Shown here: positions 6,751 to 14,785 of the stretch, piece by piece
Layout of the letters: each line of letters opens with the position of its first letter
Numbering within the stretch: position 1 is the first letter of the stretch
Origin: CAUTXO01 sp963542625
Lineage (GTDB): Bacteria; Campylobacterota; Campylobacteria; Campylobacterales; SZUA-545
Length of the DNA stretch: 27,080 bases
Reading direction: 5' to 3'
Assembly: GCA_963542625.1 (NCBI GenBank)
Contig: CAUTXO010000018.1
Location: 1 to 27,080, forward strand
The notes under the pieces: model-generated
The model's input: the letters and a program-made list of their open reading frames with translations, nothing else
Told to the model about the DNA's origin: nothing
The model's database searches: none
Position numbers and translations under genes: made by a program

Positions 6751-7589
6751 TTAAAATAGACGTTAAAAAGCCGCTTTCTGGAGAGATGAGCCTTGAAGTG
6801 GCGCTAGAAATTCAGTCAAAGGATTTTTTGGCGCTCATCGGCGCTAGCGGTGCTGGCAAAACGACGCTCCTTAGAGTGCTAGCCGGGCTTGAAAGGGCTA
6901 GCGGATACATCGAAGTAGATGGCGAAGTTTGGCAGGATAAAAATTTTTTCTTGCCGCCGCAAAAAAGAAAAATCGGCTTTGTGTTCCAAGATTACGCGCT
7001 TTTTCCGAATATGAGCGTGCTTAAAAACCTTACATTTGTTAAGAAAGATCTTGCGCTGGCTACGCGGCTTTTGGAAATGACGGGGCTAACAGACTTTAAA
7101 AACGCAAACGTAGAAAGGCTTAGCGGCGGGCAAAAGCAGCGCGTGGGGCTTGCAAGAAGCCTGATGAATAGCCCTAAGATCTTGCTACTTGATGAGCCCT
7201 TTAGCGCGCTAGATCCTGTGCTTAGGCAGCGGCTTGGCTTGGATCTTGCCCGCTTGCATAAGAGCTTTGAAACGACGACCATTCTAGTCAGCCACGAGCC
7301 AAGCGAAGTTTATAAGCTAGCTAACCGCGCGCTTGTGATGTCCGGCGGCAAAATAACGGCAAGCGGCGCGCCTAAGGAGATCTTGCTAAAAACAAGCGGC
7401 AGCCAGAAGTTTTCTTTTGAGGGCGAGCTTTTGGACGTGATTGATACGGGCAGCGTTTATGTGCTAATTGTGGCAATCGGCACGCAGATTGTAGAAGTTG
7501 TGGCGGCTAGCTCTGAAGTGGCGGATTTAAAAATCGGCGATATTATCCGCCTAAGCACGAAAGCCTTTGCGCCGAGTGTTTCAAGCTAG
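6747..7589 (+). CDS. modC: Molybdate ABC transporter ATP-binding protein
   Basis: 280 residues. Walker A GASGAGKTT is at 32-40, the Q-loop Gln at 81 (FVFQDYALFP), the ABC signature LSGGQ at 125-129, Walker B ILLLDE at 145-150 and the switch His at 183 (VSHEPSEVYK). A C-terminal TOBE-like domain (~220-280) senses or stores oxyanion. It is short for a ModC because only one TOBE unit is present, but a separate di-Mop protein is encoded in the operon. It is the last gene of the mod operon; a GATC-containing gap separates it from the next gene. Confidence 0.95.
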   Translation: MIKIDVKKPLSGEMSLEVALEIQSKDFLALIGASGAGKTTLLRVLAGLERASGYIEVDGEVWQDKNFFLPPQKRKIGFVFQDYALFPNMSVLKNLTFVKKDLALATRLLEMTGLTDFKNANVERLSGGQKQRVGLARSLMNSPKILLLDEPFSALDPVLRQRLGLDLARLHKSFETTTILVSHEPSEVYKLANRALVMSGGKITASGAPKEILLKTSGSQKFSFEGELLDVIDTGSVYVLIVAIGTQIVEVVAASSEVADLKIGDIIRLSTKAFAPSVSS

Positions 7590-7623
7590 GGTAGGGCGCG
7601 CCAAGATCTTATCCCCAAAGGGC

Positions 7624-7629
7624 TACAAT
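7624..7629 (+). promoter_or_regulatory. Candidate -10 box upstream of the phase-variable glycosyltransferase
   Basis: TACAAT lies 38 bases before the ATG at 7668 in the 78-base gap after modC. There is no recognisable -35. Without it the gene would depend on read-through from the mod operon. Confidence 0.3.
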
Positions 7630-7656
7630 TGCCGCTTCAAACAATATGCCAAAACA

Positions 7657-8189
7657 AAAGGACAACAATGAAAGCAATAAAAACAGCTTGTATCATTTGC
7701 GTGTATAAAAGCGACCGCTTGGACTTTTTCACGCAGGCAATAAATTCAATAGTAGATAGTGCTGCGGGGGGGGGGCAACCTATAAACATCTATCTTGGCA
7801 TAGACGGGGAATTGCCACTAGATCTTAGCTCTTACATCAACGCCAACTCAAATCTCTTTTATAAAATCATCAAAAATCCAACGAATATGGGGCTTGCATA
7901 TACGCTCAATAGACTAATCGACGCCCTAGAAGATGAAGAATACATATTCAGAATGGATAGCGACGACATTTGCAAACCGCACAGAGTGGCAAAGCAAGTG
8001 GAGTTTATGGAGCAAAACAGAAACGTTGAGATCTTAGGCGGGGCAATAGAAGAAATTGACGAACACGGAACGCCTAAGATGATTAGAGCCTATCCAAAAA
8101 ACACAAAAGAAGCACTGGACTATATCCATAAGGCGTCTATTTTTGCGCACCCAACCGTTTGCTTTAGGAAGAGGTTTTTTGAGCGGGGC
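7657..8189 (+). repeat. Inverted repeat, left copy (glycosyltransferase 5' half)
   Basis: About 530 bp from the ribosome binding site to codon ~174 match 12295-12826 in opposite orientation. Identity is patchy: long near-identical blocks are interrupted by short clusters of substitutions around 7685, 7750 and 7830-7880. The two copies enclose the 3' halves of both glycosyltransferases plus the TonB receptor and modD. Confidence 0.85.
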
Positions 8190-8510
8190 TTGCGATACGA
8201 CGCCTCATATAAAAAGAACCAAGATCTGCACTTGTGGTTTAGGGCGCTCTTGTGTGGCGTTGAAATAGCGAATTTAGACGACGTGCTACTTTCGTTTAGA
8301 GTTACGGACGACTTCTACAAACGCCGGAATTATAAAATCGCGCTTAATGAGTTTAAGATCTACCGGCAAGGCATACGGGATCTCCACGGTAGGTTTAGCT
8401 TCAAACTTGCGTATCCTACCGTAAGATTTTTAGCACGGCTAATGCCCGCGTGGATCTCTAGGATCCTTTATGACAAACGTGTGCGGCGGATCTTAAACGA
8501 GGCTAATTAA
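7668..8510 (+). CDS. Family 2 glycosyltransferase, phase-variable, ON as read (copy 1)
   Basis: 280 residues from the ATG at 7668, which has AAAGGA five bases upstream. The N-terminal GT-A fold begins TACIICVYKSDRLDFF. The nucleotide-sugar and metal motif is MDSDD (residues 96-100), with NMGLAYTLNRLID before it and AHPTVCFRKRFF after it. It should transfer a sugar to a lipid-linked or surface glycan in the cytoplasm; donor and acceptor are unknown. A run of ten G at 7766-7775 encodes Gly34-36 and keeps the frame open. A change of one base would stop translation soon afterwards. The first ~175 residues are nearly identical to the inverted copy at 11977-12815, while the C-terminal third diverges. 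Its stop overlaps that of the convergent receptor gene by 8 bp. Confidence 0.9.
   Translation: MKAIKTACIICVYKSDRLDFFTQAINSIVDSAAGGGQPINIYLGIDGELPLDLSSYINANSNLFYKIIKNPTNMGLAYTLNRLIDALEDEEYIFRMDSDDICKPHRVAKQVEFMEQNRNVEILGGAIEEIDEHGTPKMIRAYPKNTKEALDYIHKASIFAHPTVCFRKRFFERGLRYDASYKKNQDLHLWFRALLCGVEIANLDDVLLSFRVTDDFYKRRNYKIALNEFKIYRQGIRDLHGRFSFKLAYPTVRFLARLMPAWISRILYDKRVRRILNEAN
7766..7775 (+). repeat. G10 homopolymeric tract (ON) in glycosyltransferase copy 1
   Basis: Ten G in the coding strand, flanked by GCTGC and CAA, 98 bases after the start codon. With ten G the frame continues as AAGGGQP; with nine it would end at a TAA a few codons later, as in copy 2. Confidence 0.9.
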
Positions 8511-10923
8511 AAGCATACGAAACACCAAGCCAATAAGACCTGCCAAGCTCAAAGCCTGCGGCGTTATTTTCAGCGTCCGGCTCATTAAAAAGGTTAAAAA
8601 TTTCAGCCGTTAGGGTTAGTTTGTTTGCATCAAGCACACTCGCGGCGGTAATTTTCAAATCCGCCAAGCTTTGCGCCTTGATGTGCGCGTCTTTGTAAAT
8701 GGGAAGATCCGTGCGCTCGCCGTCAATGGTAAAAGATCCGCTCTCTCCCGTGCTAACGGGCTTTGTGTAAGCCGGCGTATAATTCACAAACAAAGAAGCG
8801 CTAAGGCTCCAATCCGCAAACAAGTGCATTTTTGGTAGCACAAAAAACAGCGCAAGATCCGCGCCATATGGTGCCACGCGGCTTTCAAGCTCGCTTTGGC
8901 GCACGGTTTTTCCCTTGTAGCGCGCAAAGGGCGTGTTGCCATCATCTAGCGACTCGTAATCGTCAAAGTTGCTCCTTGCGCGCAAGCTTGAGTAACTAAG
9001 CAAATAATTAAAAGCAAGCCCTAAAAAGTTCATCTCATCGGCATTTTCAAAGGACAAGGTCAAGCTCCTTGAAGAACCGCTGCCGCCGTTTGTCGTGTAT
9101 GTGGGCGTAAAGTATGCTTTCTCGCCGTCTGGCCTTGTGAATATGCGCGGTTTGCCACGCTCTTGCATAAACTGATCTTTGCTTAGCCTGTAAATGTATT
9201 TTGCCTTGAATATTTGCCCGTAAAAGCTTTGCGTAAAGCCAACGAGCGCTTCGTCTGTATATGGCGTTTTAAGCCCGTTAAACACATAGCTAAGCTCGCC
9301 CTTATCCGCGCTTGTGCGCCAAAATGTCGGGTTTTTTTCAGGCGGCAAATTCTCCACATTCAAGCGCCCGCGATACGTGCTCCTATACTCGGATCTAAAG
9401 GGTGCCCTAGCCTGGCGGAGCTTAAACGCTAAAAACGATTTGCCGTAATATCTATTTAGCCCGCCTAGTAGTTTTGTGCTCTGTGTTAATTCGAGCAAGG
9501 CACTAGATCTAGGCGATGGGTCAAGATTTTTTAAAAAGCTGTTATAGTCAGCCCTAGCGCCAAGATCTAGCTCTAACTTTCCAAGCGCAAAGTTTTTTGA
9601 AGCATAAGCGCCAAGCGCAAAAAGATCTGCTGTTACGTTTTCTCTTTGGTAAATTTCGCGCTGGCTAAAATACTGCTCGCCATCGACGCAATCATCGCTA
9701 GATCCATTGCAAACAACATTTACCCGCCTTGGATCTTTATAAACAAAAAAGTCGTTCTTTCGCTCGTAATTGCCGCGCACGTAGTCAAAACTCGCGCCAA
9801 AATCAAAGTCAGAACGCACATCGATGTTTGCCGTTAGGTTTGTTTGCGTTTTTTCTATGTTGCCCCAAGATCCTTCCCTTGAAAACGACTCGCCCCTAGA
9901 TGAGCTAGCGCCCCATTGCTTAGAATTGCTTTTAAGCCAATTTTTTAAATAATCGTTTTGCGTTTTGCGTCTGTTGGTGCTAGAAGATACCGCAAGCGCG
10001 GACGTCATTTTAAACTCGCCCAAATCGTTTTCATACAAGGCCTTTGCGCCCCACGCACCGCCTATCTGTAAGGTTTTGCCGCCCTTTACATACTCGCCTG
10101 CTATGCTTTCTTTTTCATATGGCGCATACGACACACCAAGATCCAAAATAGCCGCATCGCCAATGTAGCTCGCGGTTTTTATGAATAAATTTTGGTTTTG
10201 GTTTTTTAAGCTCACAAGTGCGTTTAGGTGTTTTTGCGGCGCCTTGCCTTGGATCTTAGAATACGAAACAATCACGCCGTTATCGTCGTTTATTGGCGCG
10301 GATATGTTAAACCCAAACCTGTGTTTTTCAAATTTAGGCTTTGGCGGCAAAACGGGGAATTTGTCTTTGATTAAACGGAACTTCGACATTTCATCGCCCG
10401 TGAATGCGTAAGAAATTTTTGCGTTAAATTTCCCGCCCGGGCGTTTTGTCTTAACGTCAATCACGCCGCCGTTAAACGAGCCATATTTAGCCGGCACAAG
10501 GCTATCATAAACCTTGATGTGCTCTATCAAATCCGCATCCACAAAGGCTTGGTTTTCATTCCCGGCAACGTCATCTAAAGAGTTTGTGCTAGCTGGATCT
10601 AGCAAAGAATTATTGCTTAAGCCATCTAGGACAAAGGAGTTTTGATAGTATTTTGCGCCGTTAATTTCAAATTTGGCGGGCTCGATGGAGTCAAGCTCGC
10701 TTTGGCGGGATTTTTGCTGCACGCGGACATTTGGGCTTAGGCGCAAAACGCTTGCAATATCGCCATCGCCCGATGGCATAAGCGCAATCGTCTTTTCGTT
10801 TATGGTCTTTTCATTGCGAAGTTTTGATTTTGACGCGCCTGAATTAACCGTTATTTGCGCCAGCTCTTCGCCAAGAAGCCCCGCTGCTGCGCCTAAAACA
10901 AGCACAAAAGAATAATTTTTCAT
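8503..10923 (-). CDS. TonB-dependent outer-membrane receptor, candidate molybdenum-chelate receptor
   Basis: 806 residues. A signal peptide-like start (MKNYSFVLVLGAAAGLLG) is followed by a TonB-box-like ITVNSG. The plug domain (~40-165) includes IASVLRLSPNVRVQ, SFVLDGLSNNS and KYGSFNGGVIDVKTKRPGG. A long beta-barrel with alternating aromatic strands runs to a C-terminal strand ending YWLGVSYAFN. It would import a substrate across the outer membrane using TonB energy. The substrate cannot be read from sequence. It lies 17 bases downstream of modD and faces the mod operon, so a molybdenum or tungsten complex is a reasonable guess. There is no ribosome binding site: TATAAT ends six bases before the ATG, suggesting a leaderless or coupled message. 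The middle of the barrel has a Cys pair (VVCNGSSDDCVDG) likely to form an extracellular-loop disulfide. Confidence 0.85.
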   Translation of the reverse strand: MKNYSFVLVLGAAAGLLGEELAQITVNSGASKSKLRNEKTINEKTIALMPSGDGDIASVLRLSPNVRVQQKSRQSELDSIEPAKFEINGAKYYQNSFVLDGLSNNSLLDPASTNSLDDVAGNENQAFVDADLIEHIKVYDSLVPAKYGSFNGGVIDVKTKRPGGKFNAKISYAFTGDEMSKFRLIKDKFPVLPPKPKFEKHRFGFNISAPINDDNGVIVSYSKIQGKAPQKHLNALVSLKNQNQNLFIKTASYIGDAAILDLGVSYAPYEKESIAGEYVKGGKTLQIGGAWGAKALYENDLGEFKMTSALAVSSSTNRRKTQNDYLKNWLKSNSKQWGASSSRGESFSREGSWGNIEKTQTNLTANIDVRSDFDFGASFDYVRGNYERKNDFFVYKDPRRVNVVCNGSSDDCVDGEQYFSQREIYQRENVTADLFALGAYASKNFALGKLELDLGARADYNSFLKNLDPSPRSSALLELTQSTKLLGGLNRYYGKSFLAFKLRQARAPFRSEYRSTYRGRLNVENLPPEKNPTFWRTSADKGELSYVFNGLKTPYTDEALVGFTQSFYGQIFKAKYIYRLSKDQFMQERGKPRIFTRPDGEKAYFTPTYTTNGGSGSSRSLTLSFENADEMNFLGLAFNYLLSYSSLRARSNFDDYESLDDGNTPFARYKGKTVRQSELESRVAPYGADLALFFVLPKMHLFADWSLSASLFVNYTPAYTKPVSTGESGSFTIDGERTDLPIYKDAHIKAQSLADLKITAASVLDANKLTLTAEIFNLFNEPDAENNAAGFELGRSYWLGVSYAFN

Positions 10924-10928
10924 ACGGC

Positions 10929-10934
10929 ATTATA
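10929..10934 (-). promoter_or_regulatory. TATAAT immediately upstream of the receptor start
   Basis: On the minus strand, TATAAT ends at 10929 and the ATG begins at 10923. A transcript starting six or seven bases downstream of the box would begin at or next to the start codon. A TTTG precedes the box, in the style of Campylobacter extended -10 elements. Confidence 0.45.
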
Positions 10935-10940
10935 AACAAA

Positions 10941-11789
10941 CTAGCGTATCAAGCTTAGCCTTGCGCTAAGATCCGCAGGCAGCGCAAAATACATAGCGCT
11001 TGTAATGATGGCATCTACGCCCGTTTTTGCATACAAGGCGGCGTTTTCTAAATTTATGCCACCGGCGCAAACAATGGTGGCGTTTTTGCCAGTTTCATTC
11101 CTAGCTTTTACAACCGCTTCAACGTCTTGCGGGTTGAATTTATCCAGCTGAATGAGCCCCGCGCCGTGCTCTAAAAGCCCCAGCGCGTCTTGCAAAGAAA
11201 GCGCTTCAACGCCTATTTTTTTCTCTGGCATTTTGCGCGCAAAGCCATCAAGCCGCGCATAAAAATCGCCATCGCTTTGGTAAAGGGCGCGGTGTTGCGC
11301 AAAAAATAGCACGCTATCGCTCAAATTCAGCCTGTGGATACCGCCACCACCAGCTAAAAGTGCCTTTATGCAAAGCTTTTTGGCAAACGGAAAGGTCTTT
11401 CTCGTGCCTAAAAGCGCGCAAAACTCGCTTTCTGTGCGGATCTTTGAAAGCATTTTGTGCGTGTAGCTGGATATGCCGCAAGCGTATTCAAGCAAGATCT
11501 GCGTTAGCTTCCACGCCTTGTGAATATTTGCGTAAGCGCCATCATAGGCAAGAATGCAGTCGTTTTGGCGCGCCTGTGCCCCGCTTGGCATTGCGCTAAC
11601 CGTGCGGCAGTCAAAGTGCTCTGCAATGCGCGCGGCTTCTTGCGTTAGGCTAACCGTGCAAGCGTTTCTTGTAAAGATCTCAAGCCTTGCGCGCTGGCTG
11701 GTGGCTTCTTGCAAGGATACGGTTAGGTCGTCAAATGGCAGATCTTCTTCGATGTAGCTTTCTAAAACGCTCATTGGTAAATCAAACAT
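10941..11789 (-). CDS. modD: ModD, quinolinate phosphoribosyltransferase-like molybdenum transport accessory protein
   Basis: 282 residues. It has the QAPRTase fold seen in NadC and ModD: RKTFPFAKKL at 130-139, GGGGIHRLNLSD at 147-158, and the C-terminal phosphate-binding block IVCAGGINLENAALYAKTGVD followed by IITSAMYFA. ModD proteins sit with mod genes and are named for that; their biochemical reaction is not well established. The context here (mod operon 3.4 kb away, TonB receptor immediately downstream) favours ModD over NadC. The ATG at 11789 has AAGGA five bases upstream. A candidate -10 (TATACA, 11806-11811) would give a very short leader; another (TAAAAT) is at 11862-11867. Confidence 0.85.
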   Translation of the reverse strand: MFDLPMSVLESYIEEDLPFDDLTVSLQEATSQRARLEIFTRNACTVSLTQEAARIAEHFDCRTVSAMPSGAQARQNDCILAYDGAYANIHKAWKLTQILLEYACGISSYTHKMLSKIRTESEFCALLGTRKTFPFAKKLCIKALLAGGGGIHRLNLSDSVLFFAQHRALYQSDGDFYARLDGFARKMPEKKIGVEALSLQDALGLLEHGAGLIQLDKFNPQDVEAVVKARNETGKNATIVCAGGINLENAALYAKTGVDAIITSAMYFALPADLSARLSLIR

Positions 11790-11882
11790 TGCTTTCCTTT
11801 GTGTTTGTATAGCCCCGCCGGCCTGCGTGGCTTGGATCTTAAGCGGCAGTTCTTGCCTTGAATTTTACCCGCGTTAGGCTAA

Positions 11883-11901
11883 GGCTGGGGGGGTAGCAGC
11901 C
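11883..11901 (-). repeat. Small hairpin with G7 tract in the modD leader
   Basis: GGCTG and CAGCC form a 5-bp stem. A run of seven G (11887-11893) begins at the last stem base and fills most of the loop. It is non-coding and lies within the 187-base gap between glycosyltransferase copy 2 and modD. Apart from this, a GATC hairpin at 11934-11963 and possible -10 boxes, I see nothing else in the gap. Confidence 0.4.
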
Positions 11902-11933
11902 GTTAATGTTTGCAAAGCCCGCACGCCAGCCGC

Positions 11934-11963
11934 GGCTTAGATCTAGCGCCTAGATCCAAAGCC
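11934..11963. terminator. GATC-containing hairpin after glycosyltransferase copy 2
   Basis: A perfect 7-bp stem, GATCTAG (11940-11946) with CTAGATC (11950-11956), is extended by GGCTT with AAGCC across one mismatch and a bulge. It lies 14 bases past the stop of the minus-strand glycosyltransferase and could end the capsule-locus transcript before modD. It lacks a T-run. Like 457-493, it is built from the AGATCT/AGATCC word. Confidence 0.45.
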
Positions 11964-11976
11964 CCGCAAACACAAA

Positions 11977-12815
11977 CTACGCGCTTTTATTCAAAAAGCC
12001 CCTAATGTGTTTGCTATAAAGGATCTTAGTAATGCCCGGCGGCATAAGCCTTGCTGCAAATCTTGCGAGCGGATACAAAAGCTTTAGGCTCGCTCCGTTT
12101 AGCTTCAAAATGCCACGCCAATATGTTCGCAATTCATCAACGGCAATGCGGTAATTGCGCCTTTTGTAAAAGCTTTCTGTAACCCTATATGCAAGCAAAA
12201 CGTCGCTTAGGTTTGCTACCTGCACGCCCGATGAGAGCGCGTCAAACCAAAGCTGTAAATCCTCATTTTTGCCACAGGTTGTGCTGTATCTTTTGCCCCG
12301 CTCAAAAAACCTTTTCCTAAAGCAAACGGTTGGGTGCGCAAAAATAGACGCCTTATGGATATAGCCCAGTGCTTCTTGTGTGTTTTTTGGGTAGGTTCTA
12401 ATCATCTTAGGCGTTCCGTACTCGTCAATTTCTTCTATTGCCCCGCCTAAGATCTCAACGTTTCTGTTTTGTTCCAAAAACTCCACTTGCTTTGCCACTC
12501 TGTGCGGTTTGCAAACGTCGTCGCTATCCATTCTGAATATGTATTCTTCATCTTCTAGGGCGTCGATTAGTCTGTTGAGCGTATATGCAAGCCCCATATT
12601 CGTTTGATTTTTGACTATCTTATAGAAAAGTTTTGAGTTTGCGCTGATGTAAGAGCTAAGATCTAGTGGCAATTCCCCGTCTATGCCAAGATAAACATTT
12701 ATAGGTTGCCCCCCCCCGCAGCACTATTTATTACTGAATTTATTGCCTGCGTGAAAAAGTCCAAGCGGTCGCTTTTATACACGCAAATTATGCAAGCTGT
12801 TTTTATTGCTTTCAT
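11977..12815 (-). pseudogene. Family 2 glycosyltransferase, phase-variable, OFF as read (copy 2)
   Basis: From the ATG at 12815 (AAAGGA five bases upstream) the frame runs 98 bases to a tract of nine G. It then reads GGNL and meets TAA, giving a peptide of about 38 residues. With ten G, as in copy 1, the gene would encode 279 residues with MDSDD, AHPTVCFRKRFF and a complete GT-A domain. It is therefore an intact contingency gene switched OFF rather than a decayed pseudogene. The N-terminal half is almost the same as copy 1. The C-terminal third (from RYSTTCGKNEDLQLWF) differs and would give a different acceptor or linkage specificity. It is the last gene of the capsule-type operon, 31 bases after the EpsG-like gene. 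Confidence 0.85.
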
Positions 12816-12826
12816 TGTTGTCCTTT
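12295..12826 (-). repeat. Inverted repeat, right copy (glycosyltransferase 5' half)
   Basis: Reverse-orientation counterpart of 7657-8189. Homology starts just upstream of the ribosome binding site and ends sharply at GAGCGGGGC, after which the two genes diverge. Confidence 0.85.
12709..12717 (-). repeat. G9 tract (OFF) in glycosyltransferase copy 2
   Basis: Nine C on the plus strand, nine G in the coding strand, in the same position as the G10 of copy 1 (98 bases after ATG). One base short of the open frame. Confidence 0.9.
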
Positions 12827-12846
12827 GTTTGGCGCTGTTGTGGCTT

Positions 12847-14037
12847 TTAGTTTTTGTCTTTTAAGGCGGATAAGATGTTTTGCGTTATTTCATCTGCTTC
12901 TTGTTTATATACTATTCTGTCATTTGCTATATCGTTTTTGTCTTTAAATAATACGTATTGATACTGTGAGTATTTTGAATATTCCGGTTCTTGGAGTATA
13001 GATTTTACGTTAAATGCTGCAAATATCACAAGAAACGCAAACATTACCTGCCCGTTTTTTATGCTTTTGTACTCTCTTAAAAAAATATATATCACGGGAA
13101 TGTAAAACGGATAAAAATAAAATATCATTCTGTAAAACATATCCAAGCCGGTCGCGGTATAGATCCTGAATAAAAATCCAAGTAGCAAAAGCTTGATATG
13201 CACTTGTTCGGCATTGTCGTCTGTCTTTTTTAATAGTGCCGCAAATAACACAAGCTGCACTAGCACAATCAGTAAAAAGCTGTTTTTTAATAGCTGCCTA
13301 AATGTTAAGCCCCTGTTTTCAATCAAAAAATAGCTTTCTGATGATATGCTGTTTAGATTTACAAACTTTAGCGCTTCATATAAGGCGCTTGAAAGAATTT
13401 CCGGCGCAAATAAAAATATCAGTAATGCAAACAGGGCGGCGTATATTATTTTTATGCTTATTTTGTTAATAAAATATAGGGGTAGCAAGACCAATATGCT
13501 TTCGTGAAATAAACTTCCGATGGCAATTGTGATAATGTAAGCTTTTAGATTTTTACTTATTATGTATCTTGTGGCAATGATAAAAAATGCTACAGCTATT
13601 GCTTGTCGCAGTAATGAGCTAGCGGCAATATCAAAGAAATTTTCCTTAATAATCACAAAAAAGAAAAATGAAACATACCTGTATTTTATTGGTATGTTTT
13701 TTATTAGCGCATTATATGTGACAAGTATTATAAAAATAGACTGTATGGCAAGAAATGCGTTATACGATAACCCCAGTTCATTTGCAAATTTTATTAGATA
13801 ATCAAAGCCCACCTCAAACTTTTTCATATCGTAATTATCTTGAAATAATTCGTAGTAGTATAGGTAGCTAAAGTAATCTCTTCCTGTGGAATATCTTAGC
13901 CCAGCAACAACACAGAGAAACAAAACAGCCGTTTTTTCAAAGATCTTGTTTTGTGTTGGGGTATGTTTTTCCATATAAAACAAAAATGTTGATATGAAAA
14001 TTATGATGTAAAAATTTAAGTTAGGAATAATACTCAC
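12847..14037 (-). CDS. EpsG-family polysaccharide polymerase-like membrane protein (Wzy type)
   Basis: 396 residues with 9-11 membrane helices. Near the N-terminus is GLRYSTGRDYFSYLYYYELF, the R-x-x-x-G-x-D-Y-x-x-Y pattern that marks the EpsG family of surface polysaccharide polymerases. SLFHESILVLLPLYF is the other typical block. Such proteins polymerise lipid-linked repeat units on the periplasmic face. A soluble charged tail (last ~50 residues) is present. The gene is clearly more AT-rich than the flanking housekeeping genes. Another polymerase candidate lies two genes upstream, so one of the two may act on a different glycan or as a ligase. Confidence 0.8.
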   Translation of the reverse strand: MSIIPNLNFYIIIFISTFLFYMEKHTPTQNKIFEKTAVLFLCVVAGLRYSTGRDYFSYLYYYELFQDNYDMKKFEVGFDYLIKFANELGLSYNAFLAIQSIFIILVTYNALIKNIPIKYRYVSFFFFVIIKENFFDIAASSLLRQAIAVAFFIIATRYIISKNLKAYIITIAIGSLFHESILVLLPLYFINKISIKIIYAALFALLIFLFAPEILSSALYEALKFVNLNSISSESYFLIENRGLTFRQLLKNSFLLIVLVQLVLFAALLKKTDDNAEQVHIKLLLLGFLFRIYTATGLDMFYRMIFYFYPFYIPVIYIFLREYKSIKNGQVMFAFLVIFAAFNVKSILQEPEYSKYSQYQYVLFKDKNDIANDRIVYKQEADEITQNILSALKDKN

Positions 14038-14053
14038 GGCGCTACCACATTAA

Positions 14054-14785
14054 TTATTTTGCTGGATAGATCTTTGTTTGCTTATAAACATACAAAAGTA
14101 TCCACGCAAGAATTCCAAAATTAACAAACATCATTGCCAGAAGGACATACTCCAAAAAGCCAAAACAAACAGCAAAGAATATCAAAAAGCTTAAAAATCC
14201 ACCCCAATCCACCTCTTTATATAGCCTTAATAATTTATTATCCGCTTTTTCTTTTTTTTCACCTTCTGCTAGATTGCCTTCCAGTTTTACTAGCCGCAAC
14301 TTTAAATGCACCAGTCTTGCATACGCCTGCGCCAAAGTAGATAAAACGCCCAGCACAAACCAAACAGTGTTACCGTTTGTGTTCATTAAATAAAACCCAA
14401 ATGCCACCCACAGCCCGCATACAATCAAATACCCGGCAAAGGCGTCATAAAAGGCGCCCAAAGGATTTTTTATATTGTATTTGTAATAGAGCGTTCTAGC
14501 TAAAGATCCGTCGGTGGCATCGAGTGTATCAAATAAAATTATCAGCGCGCTACCTATTGCAGCTGTGAGCATATTGCCACCCGTTGATATTAATACAAAA
14601 GCCGCTACCGCAACCGCCATAGATAATACGGAAATTTTGTTGGGTGTTAATTTGAATACGTTAAATAGGGTAGGCACGAGCATATTTGCTGCCGGTCTAT
14701 ACAAATACCTATCCGCTATCGTTAAAGTTTTTAACTTTTTTTCATCAACTCCGTATTTTTTAACATCACTGTATGTTACTTTCAT
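14054..14785 (-). CDS. CDP-alcohol phosphatidyltransferase-family protein with altered active site
   Basis: 243 residues with about six membrane helices. The class-I CDP-alcohol phosphotransferase motif D-x2-D-G-x2-A-R is present as DATDGSLAR (residues 89-97). The remainder of the motif is unusual: the spacer from Arg97 to Gly110 is 12 residues instead of eight, Asp114 is present, but the fourth aspartate is Gly118 (GAFYDAFAG). In characterised members that Asp is thought to be the catalytic base. In capsule loci these enzymes move a CDP-activated alcohol or phosphonate to a lipid or glycan, which would match the nucleotidyltransferase domain encoded at 23679. It overlaps the upstream polymerase gene by 20 bp. 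Activity is uncertain. Confidence 0.8.
   Translation of the reverse strand: MKVTYSDVKKYGVDEKKLKTLTIADRYLYRPAANMLVPTLFNVFKLTPNKISVLSMAVAVAAFVLISTGGNMLTAAIGSALIILFDTLDATDGSLARTLYYKYNIKNPLGAFYDAFAGYLIVCGLWVAFGFYLMNTNGNTVWFVLGVLSTLAQAYARLVHLKLRLVKLEGNLAEGEKKEKADNKLLRLYKEVDWGGFLSFLIFFAVCFGFLEYVLLAMMFVNFGILAWILLYVYKQTKIYPAK

Noticed and set aside
11977..12672. Frame starting at an internal TTG at 12672 as an independent glycosyltransferase
   Set aside because: It lacks the N-terminal strand of the GT-A fold. Alignment with copy 1 shows it is the downstream part of a gene broken by a nine-base G tract, with the true start at 12815.
7657..12826. Inverted repeats as ends of a transposon or composite element
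   Set aside because: The repeats are glycosyltransferase coding sequence. No transposase, terminal inverted repeats or target duplications are visible; paralogous gene copies explain them.
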